64,000 bases of DNA. Origin: Listeria monocytogenes (GTDB lineage Bacteria; Bacillota; Bacilli; Lactobacillales; Listeriaceae). The notes beneath the pieces are model-generated. The model searched no databases. It was not told the DNA's origin and saw nothing but the letters and a program-made list of their open reading frames with translations. Positions 48,634-57,579 of the stretch are shown one piece after another (position 1 is the stretch's first letter; each line of letters starts with the position of its first letter). The DNA lies in the NCBI RefSeq assembly GCF_041765605.1, contig NZ_CP168900.1, positions 1,752,001 through 1,816,000 of the forward strand. The letters run 5' to 3'. The position numbers and the translations under genes are program-made.

Positions 48634-51600
48634 TTAGAGACGGTTATTTTTTGAAAATTTAATCGTGATTTGTGAACATTTTGTTGTTAAATTCTTTTTC
48701 GGTAAAAGGAGCGCGCCAGTTCGGTAGGCATTCGCTTCATTTTCAACGGGTTGCGCTTCCCCATTTACGAAAACACCTGCCTCATCTGCGCTTTCAAATG
48801 TGATGTCTAGTGGATAATTATCCAGTTCGATATGGCATTCTAACCCATCCAGTTCTTCTGGTAAAACGGGGTCAAAGAGAATCGCATTTTCAGTTTGACG
48901 AATACCAAGAACAGAACTGATTAATTGATGTAAGTATATTCCTGGACCACTTGAGTAAATCCGCCATCCACCTTTCACAGGAATGGTTCCTTCTTTTACT
49001 CGACTAAATTCATTTTGCGCCTGATAGCGGTCTAAAAATGCGGCATCGGAACTACTGAAATAAGTATTGCTTTGACGTAGTGCTGCATTTGGTACCACTT
49101 CTTTAATATTGATTGGATTGATGACATCTAGCATATGCCAAGCTTCTTGGTTACCAATTTTTGCTAATGCTTCAATATAACGAATATGCGCATGTACGTA
49201 TTGCAAACCGACTTCTCTACCAAAGTTTGCAGCTTGCTCAGCACGTTTGAAATGCGTACTTACCCCACCTGCATAATGTGCGGGTTCGCTCATCAATCTG
49301 ACGCCATCTGGGTGAAGTAAATGCTCGTCGATAATATCAAAATTCCGGCTTGCTTGCTTTTTATCGACCAATTCAGCAATGACACTTCTTGTAAGTGGAA
49401 TTAAACGATATTTAATATTCGTATCTTTATCTTCTGGATGAATCATCCACACTGGTGCTTTTCCTTCTTCTAAATAAAGGAATCCTGGAATAACGTCCGT
49501 TTCCGTTGTCATATATTTCGCAAAGTCAGCTTGCACACGTTTTGCTAGTGCACTATATTTGTCGCCTGTTGGTAAGAACACGGCTAGACGTTTGAATGTT
49601 TGATATGTTAGTGCCACTGTCCAGCTAGAAACCATGTTCTTCTTCAATTGGGCATTGGCCGGTTGAAGCGTGTCATCCCAGTCTCCGTCACCGTAGTTAG
49701 AAAGTGCTGTCCCTTTCATAAAGCGTGCTTCGATTGTTTGTACAGCTAATTCAATATGCGCTAGAAGTGTATCTTTTTCCTTTGTGAATGTTTTTGCTTC
49801 ACGGTCAACGAAAGGAATTTCTTCTTCAAGTATTTCTGTATCTCCGCTCATTTCTAAGTAATCACCAATAATTTTCAGCGGCCAAACAATCACATCCCCG
49901 TGACTTTCTTCTTGTTGGATGGAGGTGTATTTATCAAACATAAACCACTGCGGCCAGTCGCCCGTATCTTGATATTGATGCGAAAAGATCGTCAACACTA
50001 ATTGGCGCAAAACAGCTTTGTTGCCTGTTGCAAGGAAGAACTCAAATGGACCTTGGCTGACGTCACGAGTCCCCCAAGCTGCCCCGCTATATTGTTCTAA
50101 ACCGTGCGGCGACGCGTAGTGCACTAACATTTGATGCGCATACCAGTAAACCGTTAAGTTGAGCTTTTCAGCAGTTGTACTTTGATGGTTTAAATGGAAC
50201 TGGGCTGTTAGTTCGTCATAGCTAGCGCGAATTTCTTTCGTAGCTGCTTCTAAATCTGCGTTTTGTTTGGCAAACGAATCAGTTAATTTTGCTTGTACGT
50301 GGAAGGTTGCGTTAGCCGTTGGTTCGAATACAAATACGTCCAAACCAGCTGTTCCTGCATACTCTTTCGCAAAATAACGTTCGTCAGTCATTTCGTTAAA
50401 AGTTCCGTCTACGCGGAATTGAAGTGCCGGATAGGTTTCTACAATCGGCGAATCTTCTGCTGGGAAATACGTGACGACGCCATCAGTCATTTCTTTTTTT
50501 ATCGTACTGTCGTATTCATTTGTTCCCATGGTTACTTGGTTGGTTAGTACTAGTTTGTATGAACGGCCTTTTTCAGACTGTACACGGACGAAAGCTTCTT
50601 TACTTTCAGCGGTTAAGGTAGTTTGCACGGTGATTAAATCGTCATTCCACTGATAATACCAAGTAGAGTAATTCGTGCTTGTTTCCCAAACAGATGGTAC
50701 ACCAAGTGGTCTGAGTTCCGTATCTTGTTCGATATAAATTCTTAAGCCGCTTGTTTGAAGAATATTGAGTGGATTCCGCGCATGGCTATTCCATTTATTC
50801 ATATTCGTATTTCCAGCAACTAATTGTGATAGAAATGAGCCATACATGTATGTCGTTGCAGAAAGAGTTGCTTCCGGATTTAACACATCCACTTTGTCTA
50901 GTAAAATGCTGCCGTGTGGTCGTTCTAGAGCAGCTTCTTTTTCACGGGTAACAACGTGCGCATAGTTTGGCGTGAAGAAGGAAAGTAGCGTGTCGTCTTG
51001 TTTTTCTTCTTGGATTCGATCTGGGAACTTCGCTTGTAACCATTTTTCAGAAATACTTTCACCAGTAATTGGTTTGCCGATATTTTTTGCACGCGTAACT
51101 TTAGTACTTGGCTGATAAGCTTCTTCTTTAATGTTCGTTTTTATTTCAGCTATATTTTCAGCCGGTGCTCCAGATGCTTTTGGTTGGTGCTCCGTTGCGT
51201 ATCCATAAAAACTTGTTTCTGCATGATTGGTAAATAGCTCTGTCTGCAAGGAAATTTGCGCGAATTCATATTGATATACACGGTTGGGTAGGGATTTTTT
51301 CGTAAGCGCGGCCAGTTCGTTCGTCACTTTGTAATCCGTCCCATAAATATCGAAGCCATCTGTTGCGTAACCGACAATTTTGGTTAATGCGCCAATTTGG
51401 ACTGCTGGAAAGCGATCGTTTTGCGGTTGATTTTGGCGAGCTTGAATCGTATATCCAGTTTTTCCTTCTGTCACATGATAATCAATATATTGAGACATAT
51501 AAGCCTCATTTGTTCGCACTGCGGCTTGTTCTGCAAGTCCTAAGTCTTGTAAATAAACAAGGTCAAATGTCCCCGCGCCATCAACTGTCACCTGATAAAA

Positions 51601-51894
51601 CCAGCCACGTGAATGGAACTTCATTTGAACATTATAACGAAACGCGCCTACTGTCCCTTGATACTCTACACCATTTTGATTAAAACCAACTTCTGCATCT
51701 CCAGTTAAAAGTGGATAAATCTCCACTTTATCATTCACATGCGCCCGCACATAGATTTGCGATAAGCGATTTTCTAACGGGTTTTGAATGACTTGGTTCA
51801 ACATAATATCATTTAATTTCAACCAAGCAAGCTCTCCGCCTGGATAAAATGCAGCTGATAAATCTTTCTTTTTAATCTCTTTTAATTTTGTCAC
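48634..51894 (-). CDS. 1,2-beta-oligoglucan (sophoro-oligosaccharide) phosphorylase, GH94
   Basis: 1086 aa. It uses phosphate to cut beta-1,2-gluco-oligosaccharides into alpha-glucose-1-phosphate and a shortened chain in the cytoplasm. The length and N-terminal half differ from 800-aa cellobiose phosphorylases and fit the L. innocua enzyme Lin1839, characterised as SOGP. The GH94 (alpha/alpha)6 barrel covers about 570-1000. The acidic segment YGDGDWDDTLQ at 734-744 holds the general-acid Asp. HFKRAEQAANFGREVG and WRIYSSGPGIYLHQLISS form the phosphate-side loops. It has no signal peptide. Its ATG overlaps the GH3 stop by four bases, implying coupled translation. Confidence 0.9.
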   Translation of the reverse strand: MTKLKEIKKKDLSAAFYPGGELAWLKLNDIMLNQVIQNPLENRLSQIYVRAHVNDKVEIYPLLTGDAEVGFNQNGVEYQGTVGAFRYNVQMKFHSRGWFYQVTVDGAGTFDLVYLQDLGLAEQAAVRTNEAYMSQYIDYHVTEGKTGYTIQARQNQPQNDRFPAVQIGALTKIVGYATDGFDIYGTDYKVTNELAALTKKSLPNRVYQYEFAQISLQTELFTNHAETSFYGYATEHQPKASGAPAENIAEIKTNIKEEAYQPSTKVTRAKNIGKPITGESISEKWLQAKFPDRIQEEKQDDTLLSFFTPNYAHVVTREKEAALERPHGSILLDKVDVLNPEATLSATTYMYGSFLSQLVAGNTNMNKWNSHARNPLNILQTSGLRIYIEQDTELRPLGVPSVWETSTNYSTWYYQWNDDLITVQTTLTAESKEAFVRVQSEKGRSYKLVLTNQVTMGTNEYDSTIKKEMTDGVVTYFPAEDSPIVETYPALQFRVDGTFNEMTDERYFAKEYAGTAGLDVFVFEPTANATFHVQAKLTDSFAKQNADLEAATKEIRASYDELTAQFHLNHQSTTAEKLNLTVYWYAHQMLVHYASPHGLEQYSGAAWGTRDVSQGPFEFFLATGNKAVLRQLVLTIFSHQYQDTGDWPQWFMFDKYTSIQQEESHGDVIVWPLKIIGDYLEMSGDTEILEEEIPFVDREAKTFTKEKDTLLAHIELAVQTIEARFMKGTALSNYGDGDWDDTLQPANAQLKKNMVSSWTVALTYQTFKRLAVFLPTGDKYSALAKRVQADFAKYMTTETDVIPGFLYLEEGKAPVWMIHPEDKDTNIKYRLIPLTRSVIAELVDKKQASRNFDIIDEHLLHPDGVRLMSEPAHYAGGVSTHFKRAEQAANFGREVGLQYVHAHIRYIEALAKIGNQEAWHMLDVINPINIKEVVPNAALRQSNTYFSSSDAAFLDRYQAQNEFSRVKEGTIPVKGGWRIYSSGPGIYLHQLISSVLGIRQTENAILFDPVLPEELDGLECHIELDNYPLDITFESADEAGVFVNGEAQPVENEANAYRTGALLLPKKNLTTKCSQITIKFSKNNRL

Positions 51895-54062
51895 ACGTAT
51901 CCACCTACTTCCAATTCAAAAACGTCTACATCTTCACTACTAGTCCCAACAAAAACGCGGTGAAGTCCTGGTTCTTGTACTTTTTCAAGTTGATGGTTAT
52001 AGAAAGAAAATGCCTCGCTTGTTAATTCAAATGTAACTGTCTTTTCTTCGCCAGCTTGAAGCGCCACTTTTTCAAAAGCTTTTAGTTCTTTGACAGGTCT
52101 TGAAATGCTCGCTGTTACATCTTGTAAATATACTTGGATTACTTCTTTTCCAGCAATATCACTCGTGTTTTTAATGGTAACTTCTACATGTAGTGATTCG
52201 CCTAGATTTAGTTCTTTCGGAAGACTGCTTGTTTTCAACTCGAATTCGCTATAACTTTTTCCGTAACCAAATGGATAAAATGGTTCATTTGGAATATCAA
52301 GATAATGCGACACATAACGTTCGCCTTTATTTTCTGGTGTTTGTGGTCGTCCAGTGCGTAAATGATTATAATAAACTGGAATTTGCCCCGTTGTTTGCGG
52401 GAATGACATGGATAACTTCCCTGAAGGATTACTTGCACCACTTAACAAATCTGCAGTAACACGACCTGCTTCTGTTCCCGGGAACCATAATTCAAGAAGA
52501 GCATCACTAGATTCTGCTAACTCTTTCACTTCGAGTGGTCTACCATTAAATAATGTAATTACTACTGGTTTTCCGAGTGTCTGTACAAATTTAGCTAAGT
52601 CGTATTGTGCTTCTGGTAAACGAATAGTAGCAAGACTTCCTGCTTCTCCGCCCCATTCATTTTTTTCACCTAGCGCAAGAACGACTACTTCTGTATTTTG
52701 TACTGCTTCTTTAATCGCGGTTTTATTATCCTCAGTAAGCTCAGTATAATCCGTCGAAACCGTTGTAATAGTTTCAAATACTTCGCGCAAACCAGTTTCC
52801 ACATTAATTCCATCTTTTTCTTCGCCGTATACATTCCAACCACCAAGAATATCAGGTGATGTAGCAAGTGGGCCAACTAAAGCAATTTTTGTTTTTGTAT
52901 CTAACGGAAGTATATGGTTTTTATTTTCTAATAAGACAGCTGATTCAACACCTGCAGCACGTGCTTTATCGCGACTTTCATTCGTTAAAATATCTTTTGC
53001 GCGATTAGTTTCTTTTAAGCCACGGTACGGATCTTCAAATAGTCCTAAATCATTTTTCAAATGTAACATACGTAGAACAGCTTCATCGAGAAGGCTCTCG
53101 GATAATTTTCCTTCTTCAATTAAACCTTTTAATTCATGGATATAACAAGTCGTCATCATTTCTAAATCAACGCCTGCTTCCATCGAAAACTGTGCGGCTT
53201 CTTTAGGATTTCTTGCTGTTCCGTGATTAATTACTTCGGCAACCGCTCCCCAGTCTGAAATAAGAACTCCGTCAAAGTCCATCTCACCTCGCAGAACATC
53301 ACGATTTAACCATTTATTCATCGTAGCTGGAACCCCGTCTACCACATTAAATGCAGTCATGACTAACTTAGCTCCTGCTTGAATTGCCGCGTGATAAGCA
53401 GGTAAATAATTCTGATATAATTCACGTGTTGACATATTGACCGTATTATATTCCAGACCAGCTTCCGCTGCCCCGTATGCCGCAAAATGTTTCACGCATG
53501 CTGCCATCCGCTCGAAATTTTCATCTAATTTACTCGCATCACCTTGATAGCCGTCAACCATTGCTTTTCCAAGTTCACTATTTAAAAATGGATCTTCACC
53601 GATTGATTCCATTACACGCCCCCATCTTGGGTCCCTAACTAAATCAAGCATTGGCGAAAAAGTAACATGATGACCGTCTGCTGTTGCTTCAAGCGCCGAA
53701 ACTTCCGCCATCACGCGTACCGTTTCCCGGTCAAAAGAACAACCAAGTGCAAGTGGGATTGGAAATACCGTTTTATACCCGTGTATGACATCCGCCATAA
53801 AAACAAGCGGAATTCCTAGTCGATTTGTTTTTAAATAAGCTTCTTGAATTCCAATCATATCAAGTGCCGAACTTGATCCAAGCACCGAACCCGCGTTTTC
53901 CGTATGCGCATCCGTTAATTTCATTTCTTGAAGAAGCGGCCCTGTTAGTTCTGCATTTTTGTTTGTACCTTTAAAAAGAAAAGGGGAAAGTTGAAGACAT
54001 TGAGCGATTTTTTCATCTAATGTCATTTGATTGACTAAATCCTGTACTTTTTCTTGTTTCAT
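51891..54062 (-). CDS. GH3 beta-glucosidase, sophorose-acting type
   Basis: 723 aa cytoplasmic enzyme without signal peptide. The GH3 N-domain has VIHGYKTVFPIPLALGCSFD, and KHFAAYGAAEAGLEYN near 191-206. The nucleophile is D270 in GVLISDWGAV. The (alpha/beta)6 sandwich carries AVLLENK and the ALGEKNEWGGEAGS acid/base loop near 465-480, and a fibronectin-III-like domain ends the protein. It should split sophorose and short beta-1,2-gluco-oligosaccharides to glucose, as reported for L. innocua Lin1840. It is the first gene of the operon, with an AGGAGG ribosome binding site and a regulated promoter. Without the genetic context a general beta-glucosidase would be an equal reading. Confidence 0.92.
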   Translation of the reverse strand: MKQEKVQDLVNQMTLDEKIAQCLQLSPFLFKGTNKNAELTGPLLQEMKLTDAHTENAGSVLGSSSALDMIGIQEAYLKTNRLGIPLVFMADVIHGYKTVFPIPLALGCSFDRETVRVMAEVSALEATADGHHVTFSPMLDLVRDPRWGRVMESIGEDPFLNSELGKAMVDGYQGDASKLDENFERMAACVKHFAAYGAAEAGLEYNTVNMSTRELYQNYLPAYHAAIQAGAKLVMTAFNVVDGVPATMNKWLNRDVLRGEMDFDGVLISDWGAVAEVINHGTARNPKEAAQFSMEAGVDLEMMTTCYIHELKGLIEEGKLSESLLDEAVLRMLHLKNDLGLFEDPYRGLKETNRAKDILTNESRDKARAAGVESAVLLENKNHILPLDTKTKIALVGPLATSPDILGGWNVYGEEKDGINVETGLREVFETITTVSTDYTELTEDNKTAIKEAVQNTEVVVLALGEKNEWGGEAGSLATIRLPEAQYDLAKFVQTLGKPVVITLFNGRPLEVKELAESSDALLELWFPGTEAGRVTADLLSGASNPSGKLSMSFPQTTGQIPVYYNHLRTGRPQTPENKGERYVSHYLDIPNEPFYPFGYGKSYSEFELKTSSLPKELNLGESLHVEVTIKNTSDIAGKEVIQVYLQDVTASISRPVKELKAFEKVALQAGEEKTVTFELTSEAFSFYNHQLEKVQEPGLHRVFVGTSSEDVDVFELEVGGYV

Positions 54063-54086
54063 AGGAACCTCCTGAACACTTTTTTC

Positions 54087-54096
54087 GAAACGTTTC
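54087..54096. promoter_or_regulatory. LacI operator, GH3 side
   Basis: Palindrome GAAACGTTTC in the context TCGAAACGTTTCTAT, about 18 bp downstream of the GH3 -10. The identical 15-base context recurs at the other promoter. Confidence 0.75.
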
Positions 54097-54113
54097 TATT
54101 CAAATATAACAAC

Positions 54114-54142
54114 AGTATAAGCGCTTTCTTTTCTTTAGTCAA
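54114..54142 (-). promoter_or_regulatory. GH3 operon promoter
   Basis: Minus-strand TTGACT (54137-54142), 17-bp spacer, TATACT (54114-54119). Confidence 0.8.
54118..54131 (-). promoter_or_regulatory. Candidate cre site, GH3 promoter
   Basis: Minus strand AGAAAGCGCTTATA, two mismatches to TGWAANCGNTNWCA, lying in the promoter spacer and overlapping the -10. Confidence 0.45.
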
Positions 54143-54299
54143 CCAAAAACGACATTCACATGGTGAAACGCTCCTTTTTTTCTGTTTCTTCTATACTATC
54201 TCGTTTTCGTAAAAGTTTATCCAGAAAAAATTTACACCCACAAAACCATTGGTATGCAATGCTCAAACGCTATAAACAAAAAATATAATAGCAATTCAC

Positions 54300-54328
54300 T
54301 TGAAACCGATTACATAATATACTATAAT
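54300..54328 (+). promoter_or_regulatory. Binding-protein operon promoter
   Basis: TTGAAA (54300-54305), 17-bp spacer, TATAAT (54323-54328). Confidence 0.85.
54301..54314 (+). promoter_or_regulatory. Perfect cre site (CcpA) over the -35
   Basis: TGAAACCGATTACA matches TGWAANCGNTNWCA at every defined position. It covers the -35 element, so CcpA binding would block the promoter when glucose is present. Confidence 0.85.
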
Positions 54329-54337
54329 AACCTTGTC

Positions 54338-54347
54338 GAAACGTTTC
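54338..54347. promoter_or_regulatory. LacI operator, binding-protein side
   Basis: Second GAAACGTTTC in the same TCGAAACGTTTCTAT context, starting about 10 bp after the -10, at the transcription start. Confidence 0.8.
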
Positions 54348-54490
54348 TATGAAATATTGTGTATGTGAATTAATTTTCACAATTTGCTTCATCCCGTACG
54401 GCGCACTAGTTCCGTGCAACAGTTTTTATTCTTTAACAGCTTTTAGTTAATCAAGTTGCTTTGAAAAAAACAAAAAATGGAGGAAAAATC

Positions 54491-55735
54491 ATGAAGAAAA
54501 AGATGTTTGTCGTTTTAGCTTTAGTGTTGTCGCTTAGTTTAGTATTAATGGCGTGTGGTGGGTCAAAGGATGATGCAAATTCCGGCGATTCTAAAGTATT
54601 AAATGTTTGGGCAATGGGTGATGAAGCCAAGTCGCTAAAAGAACTCGCACAAAAATTCACGAAAGATACTGGCATTGAAGTTAAAGTTCAAGTTATTCCT
54701 TGGGCAAATGCACATGATAAATTACTTACAGCCGTTGCTTCTAAGTCGGGCCCCGATGTAGTCCAAATGGGAACTACTTGGATGCCTGAGTTTGTCGAAG
54801 CTGGTGCACTACTTGATATTACAAAAGATGTAGAAAAAAGTAAAAATATGAATTCTGATCTATTTTTCCCAGGTTCAGTAAAAACTACTCAATTTGATGG
54901 CAAAACTTACGGTGTTCCGTGGTATGCAGAAACTCGCGTATTATTCTACCGTACCGATTTACTGAAAAAAGTTGGTTATAATGAAGCTCCAAAAACATGG
55001 GATGAACTTTCTGACGCTGCACTTAAACTTTCTAAACGCGGCAAAGATATGTACGGCTTTGCCATTGATCCAAACGAACAGACTACAGGTTTCATTTTCG
55101 GACGTCAAAATGGCTCCCCTCTTTTCGATAAAGACGGTCAACCAGTATTCAATAAAAAACCTTTCGTAGACACTGTTACTTATTTAGATAGTTTCATTAA
55201 AAATGGTTCCGCTCCAGATACTGATCTTGGTTTAGATGCTTCTCAAAGCTTCGGCGGCGACGGCATTGTACCAATGTTCATGAGTGGTCCTTGGATGGTT
55301 AATACACTGAAAGACACCGCTCCTGACATTGACGGAAAATGGGCTACTGCAGTATTACCTAAAAAAGAAAATAACGAATCAAGCCTGGGTGGCGCTAACC
55401 TTTCCATTTTCAAATATAGTGATAAGAAAGATGATGCTTTAAAATTCATGGACTACATGAGTCAACCTGATGTGCAATTATCTTGGTTAAAAGATACAAA
55501 TTCCATGCCAGCTCGTATGGATGCTTGGGAAGATGATATGCTGAAAAACGACCCTTACTACAAAGTATTCGGGGAACAAATGAAAACAGCTGAACCTATG
55601 CCACTTATTCCACAATTCGAGGAAATCGCTCAATTATACGGAAAATCTTGGGAACAAATTTATCGTGGTGGTGCAGATGTACAAACACAAATGGATACAT
55701 TTAACGATCAAGTAGAAGCACTTCTTAAAAAATAA
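54491..55735 (+). CDS. ABC sugar-binding lipoprotein, sophoro-oligosaccharide type
   Basis: 414 aa from ATG 54491, seven bases after GGAGG; an in-frame codon ten positions upstream lacks a site. The signal peptide ends in a lipobox, LVLMAC, with lipidated C22. The mature part is an extracellular cluster B (family 1/MalE-like) sugar-binding protein: LNVWAMGDEAKSLKELAQKFTKDTGIEVKVQVIPW at the start, a hinge with PDVVQMGTTWMPEF, and MSGPWMVNTL. The orthologue in L. innocua (Lin1841) was shown to bind sophoro-oligosaccharides. No ATPase gene lies here, so the shared MsmX-type ATPase probably energises transport. Confidence 0.93.
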   Translation: MKKKMFVVLALVLSLSLVLMACGGSKDDANSGDSKVLNVWAMGDEAKSLKELAQKFTKDTGIEVKVQVIPWANAHDKLLTAVASKSGPDVVQMGTTWMPEFVEAGALLDITKDVEKSKNMNSDLFFPGSVKTTQFDGKTYGVPWYAETRVLFYRTDLLKKVGYNEAPKTWDELSDAALKLSKRGKDMYGFAIDPNEQTTGFIFGRQNGSPLFDKDGQPVFNKKPFVDTVTYLDSFIKNGSAPDTDLGLDASQSFGGDGIVPMFMSGPWMVNTLKDTAPDIDGKWATAVLPKKENNESSLGGANLSIFKYSDKKDDALKFMDYMSQPDVQLSWLKDTNSMPARMDAWEDDMLKNDPYYKVFGEQMKTAEPMPLIPQFEEIAQLYGKSWEQIYRGGADVQTQMDTFNDQVEALLKK

Positions 55736-55738
55736 CGA

Positions 55739-55778
55739 AAAAAAGGGCAAATGATTTATTCTGCCATTTGCCCTTTTA
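55739..55778 (+). terminator. Intercistronic hairpin after the binding-protein gene
   Basis: AAAAGGGCAAATG / CATTTGCCCTTTT stem with only four T at the end. It is likely a partial terminator or 3' stabiliser that gives more binding protein than permease. Confidence 0.75.
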
Positions 55779-55794
55779 GAATGGACTGGATGTT

Positions 55795-56688
55795 ATGAAA
55801 CAATTTTTAAATAAAAATACACCCTATTTGTTTATATCGCCAGCACTGTTTTTACTTCTTCTGTTTTCCCTACTTCCGATTTTGCTTGCTTTTGTCATAA
55901 GTTTTACGGACATTGATTTAGTCGGGCTTGCCGATTACTCTAAAATTAACTTTGTTGGTGTGGACAATTACGTCAATATTATGCAAGACCCGGTATTTTT
56001 AAAATCTATTTTTAACACGCTTTTCTATGTAATTATTGGCGTTCCACTTGTTATCGTCTGCTCGCTTGGTATTGCGCTGATGATTAACTTCTCGCAAGCG
56101 AAGATTTTCCAATTTTTCCGGTTAATCTTCTACACTCCTTCGATTACAAACGTTGTCGCTGTAGCCGTTGTTTGGAGTTACTTATATAATCCACGCTTTG
56201 GTTTACTTAATTATTTGCTTTCGTTTTTAGACTTAGGACCAGTTCCCTGGTTACAAGACCCTACTATCGCGAAATTATCACTGATTATCCTAGCTGTTTG
56301 GCGGGCAATCGGTGTAAATATGATTATTTTCTTAGCAGCACTTCAAGGGATCCCACGTGAATACTATGAAGCTGCCTCGCTGGACGGTGCAAATAGCCGT
56401 CAACAATTATTTAAAATTACGGTTCCAATGCTTCGTTTCGCCATTTTCTTTGTAACAGTTACAACAATGATTGGTTGGTTGCAATTCTTCGAGGAACCAT
56501 TCGTCATGACAGAGGGCGGACCGCTGGATAGCACGAACTCGGTTGCACTGTTTATCTATCAAAATGGTTTCCAATTAAGTAAGTTTGGTTATGCCGCTGC
56601 TGGATCGTTTATCTTGTTTATCGCAATTATCATCATTACGATAATTCAATTCCGTATTCAGCGTAAAAATAATGGCGGGGATATTTAA
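55795..56688 (+). CDS. ABC sugar permease subunit (MalF/UgpA type)
   Basis: 297 aa with six membrane segments. The EAA loop that contacts the ATPase is EYYEAASLDGANSRQQLFKITVPMLR at about 197-222. The protein starts MKQFLNKNTPYLFISPALF, typical of MsmF-like subunits. It follows the binding-protein gene after the hairpin at 55739 and precedes the second permease by 16 bases. With the MalG-type subunit it forms the channel for sophoro-oligosaccharide import. The ribosome binding site is a modest GGATG. Confidence 0.93.
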   Translation: MKQFLNKNTPYLFISPALFLLLLFSLLPILLAFVISFTDIDLVGLADYSKINFVGVDNYVNIMQDPVFLKSIFNTLFYVIIGVPLVIVCSLGIALMINFSQAKIFQFFRLIFYTPSITNVVAVAVVWSYLYNPRFGLLNYLLSFLDLGPVPWLQDPTIAKLSLIILAVWRAIGVNMIIFLAALQGIPREYYEAASLDGANSRQQLFKITVPMLRFAIFFVTVTTMIGWLQFFEEPFVMTEGGPLDSTNSVALFIYQNGFQLSKFGYAAAGSFILFIAIIIITIIQFRIQRKNNGGDI

Positions 56689-56704
56689 GAGAGGAGTGTT
56701 ATAA

Positions 56705-57535
56705 ATGAATCAATATAGACAAAAATCGCGCGGCGCTCAAATTGCCGTCATTAGTATTTTAACCGTTGGCGGATTCTTTATGATTTTACCGTTCATTTGG
56801 ATGGTTCTCTCCTCTTTGAAAACGGATGCTGAAATTTTAAAAATCCCGCCTACTATTTGGCCAGAAACATTTACACTAGATAATTTCACCAAACTATTCA
56901 CTGAAATGGACTTTGCTATTTACTTGAAAAACACATTAATCATTGTATTCTTCTCGTTTTTCGGTTTATTTTTAAATGCGATGGCTGGCTACGGTTTTGC
57001 TAAATTTAAATTTAAAGGGAAAAACAAGTTATTTTATCTCGTACTTGCTACGATGATGATTCCCGGACAAGTAACGATGATTCCGGTTTACTTGCTGCTT
57101 AATGCGGCTGGATTAACGAATACCATGACAGGGATTGTACTTCCAGGACTTGTTGGTGCTTTTGGGATTTTCTTATTCCGACAATTTATGTCTACCATTT
57201 CCGACGATTTACTTGAAGCAGCAAGACTGGATGGCGCTAGTGAATTTTACATTTTCTGGCGGATTGTTATCCCAATTTCTCGACCCGTTCTTGCCGTTCA
57301 AGGGATCCTCACATTTATCGCTGGTTGGAACTCGTTCTTATGGCCGTTAATCATTGCCAACGACGAAAAATTCTACACCCTATCAGTTGGCCTTCAATTA
57401 TTAAAAGGTCAATATGGCAGCAACTACGCCTTACAAATGGCTGGAGCAACCTTCATGGTTATTCCAATTATCTTGATTTTCATGACATTCCAAAAGTACA
57501 TTTTAAAAGGCTTCAACGTTTCTGGAATGAAATAA
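56705..57535 (+). CDS. ABC sugar permease subunit (MalG/UgpE type)
   Basis: 276 aa with six membrane segments. The EAA loop is DDLLEAARLDGASEFYIFWRIVIPISRP at about 177-204. It starts with a GAGAGGAG ribosome binding site and ends with QKYILKGFNVSGMK, a common MsmG ending. It is the last gene of the transport operon, which contains no ATP-binding subunit. Confidence 0.94.
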   Translation: MNQYRQKSRGAQIAVISILTVGGFFMILPFIWMVLSSLKTDAEILKIPPTIWPETFTLDNFTKLFTEMDFAIYLKNTLIIVFFSFFGLFLNAMAGYGFAKFKFKGKNKLFYLVLATMMIPGQVTMIPVYLLLNAAGLTNTMTGIVLPGLVGAFGIFLFRQFMSTISDDLLEAARLDGASEFYIFWRIVIPISRPVLAVQGILTFIAGWNSFLWPLIIANDEKFYTLSVGLQLLKGQYGSNYALQMAGATFMVIPIILIFMTFQKYILKGFNVSGMK

Positions 57536-57539
57536 TTAG

Positions 57540-57579
57540 TCAAAAAAGAGCTTACCCTTTTAGGATAAGCTCTTTTTTA
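57540..57579. terminator. Bidirectional terminator
   Basis: AAAAAAGAGCTTA / TAAGCTCTTTTTT stem between the permease operon and gltD. Confidence 0.95.

Larger units (their letters stand above)
54063..54490. promoter_or_regulatory. Divergent control region of the sophoro-oligosaccharide locus
   Basis: 428-bp gap without a gene. It holds two divergent consensus promoters, two identical GAAACGTTTC palindromes and two cre-like sites, listed separately. The middle (about 54145-54295) shows no further clear motif. Confidence 0.85.
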
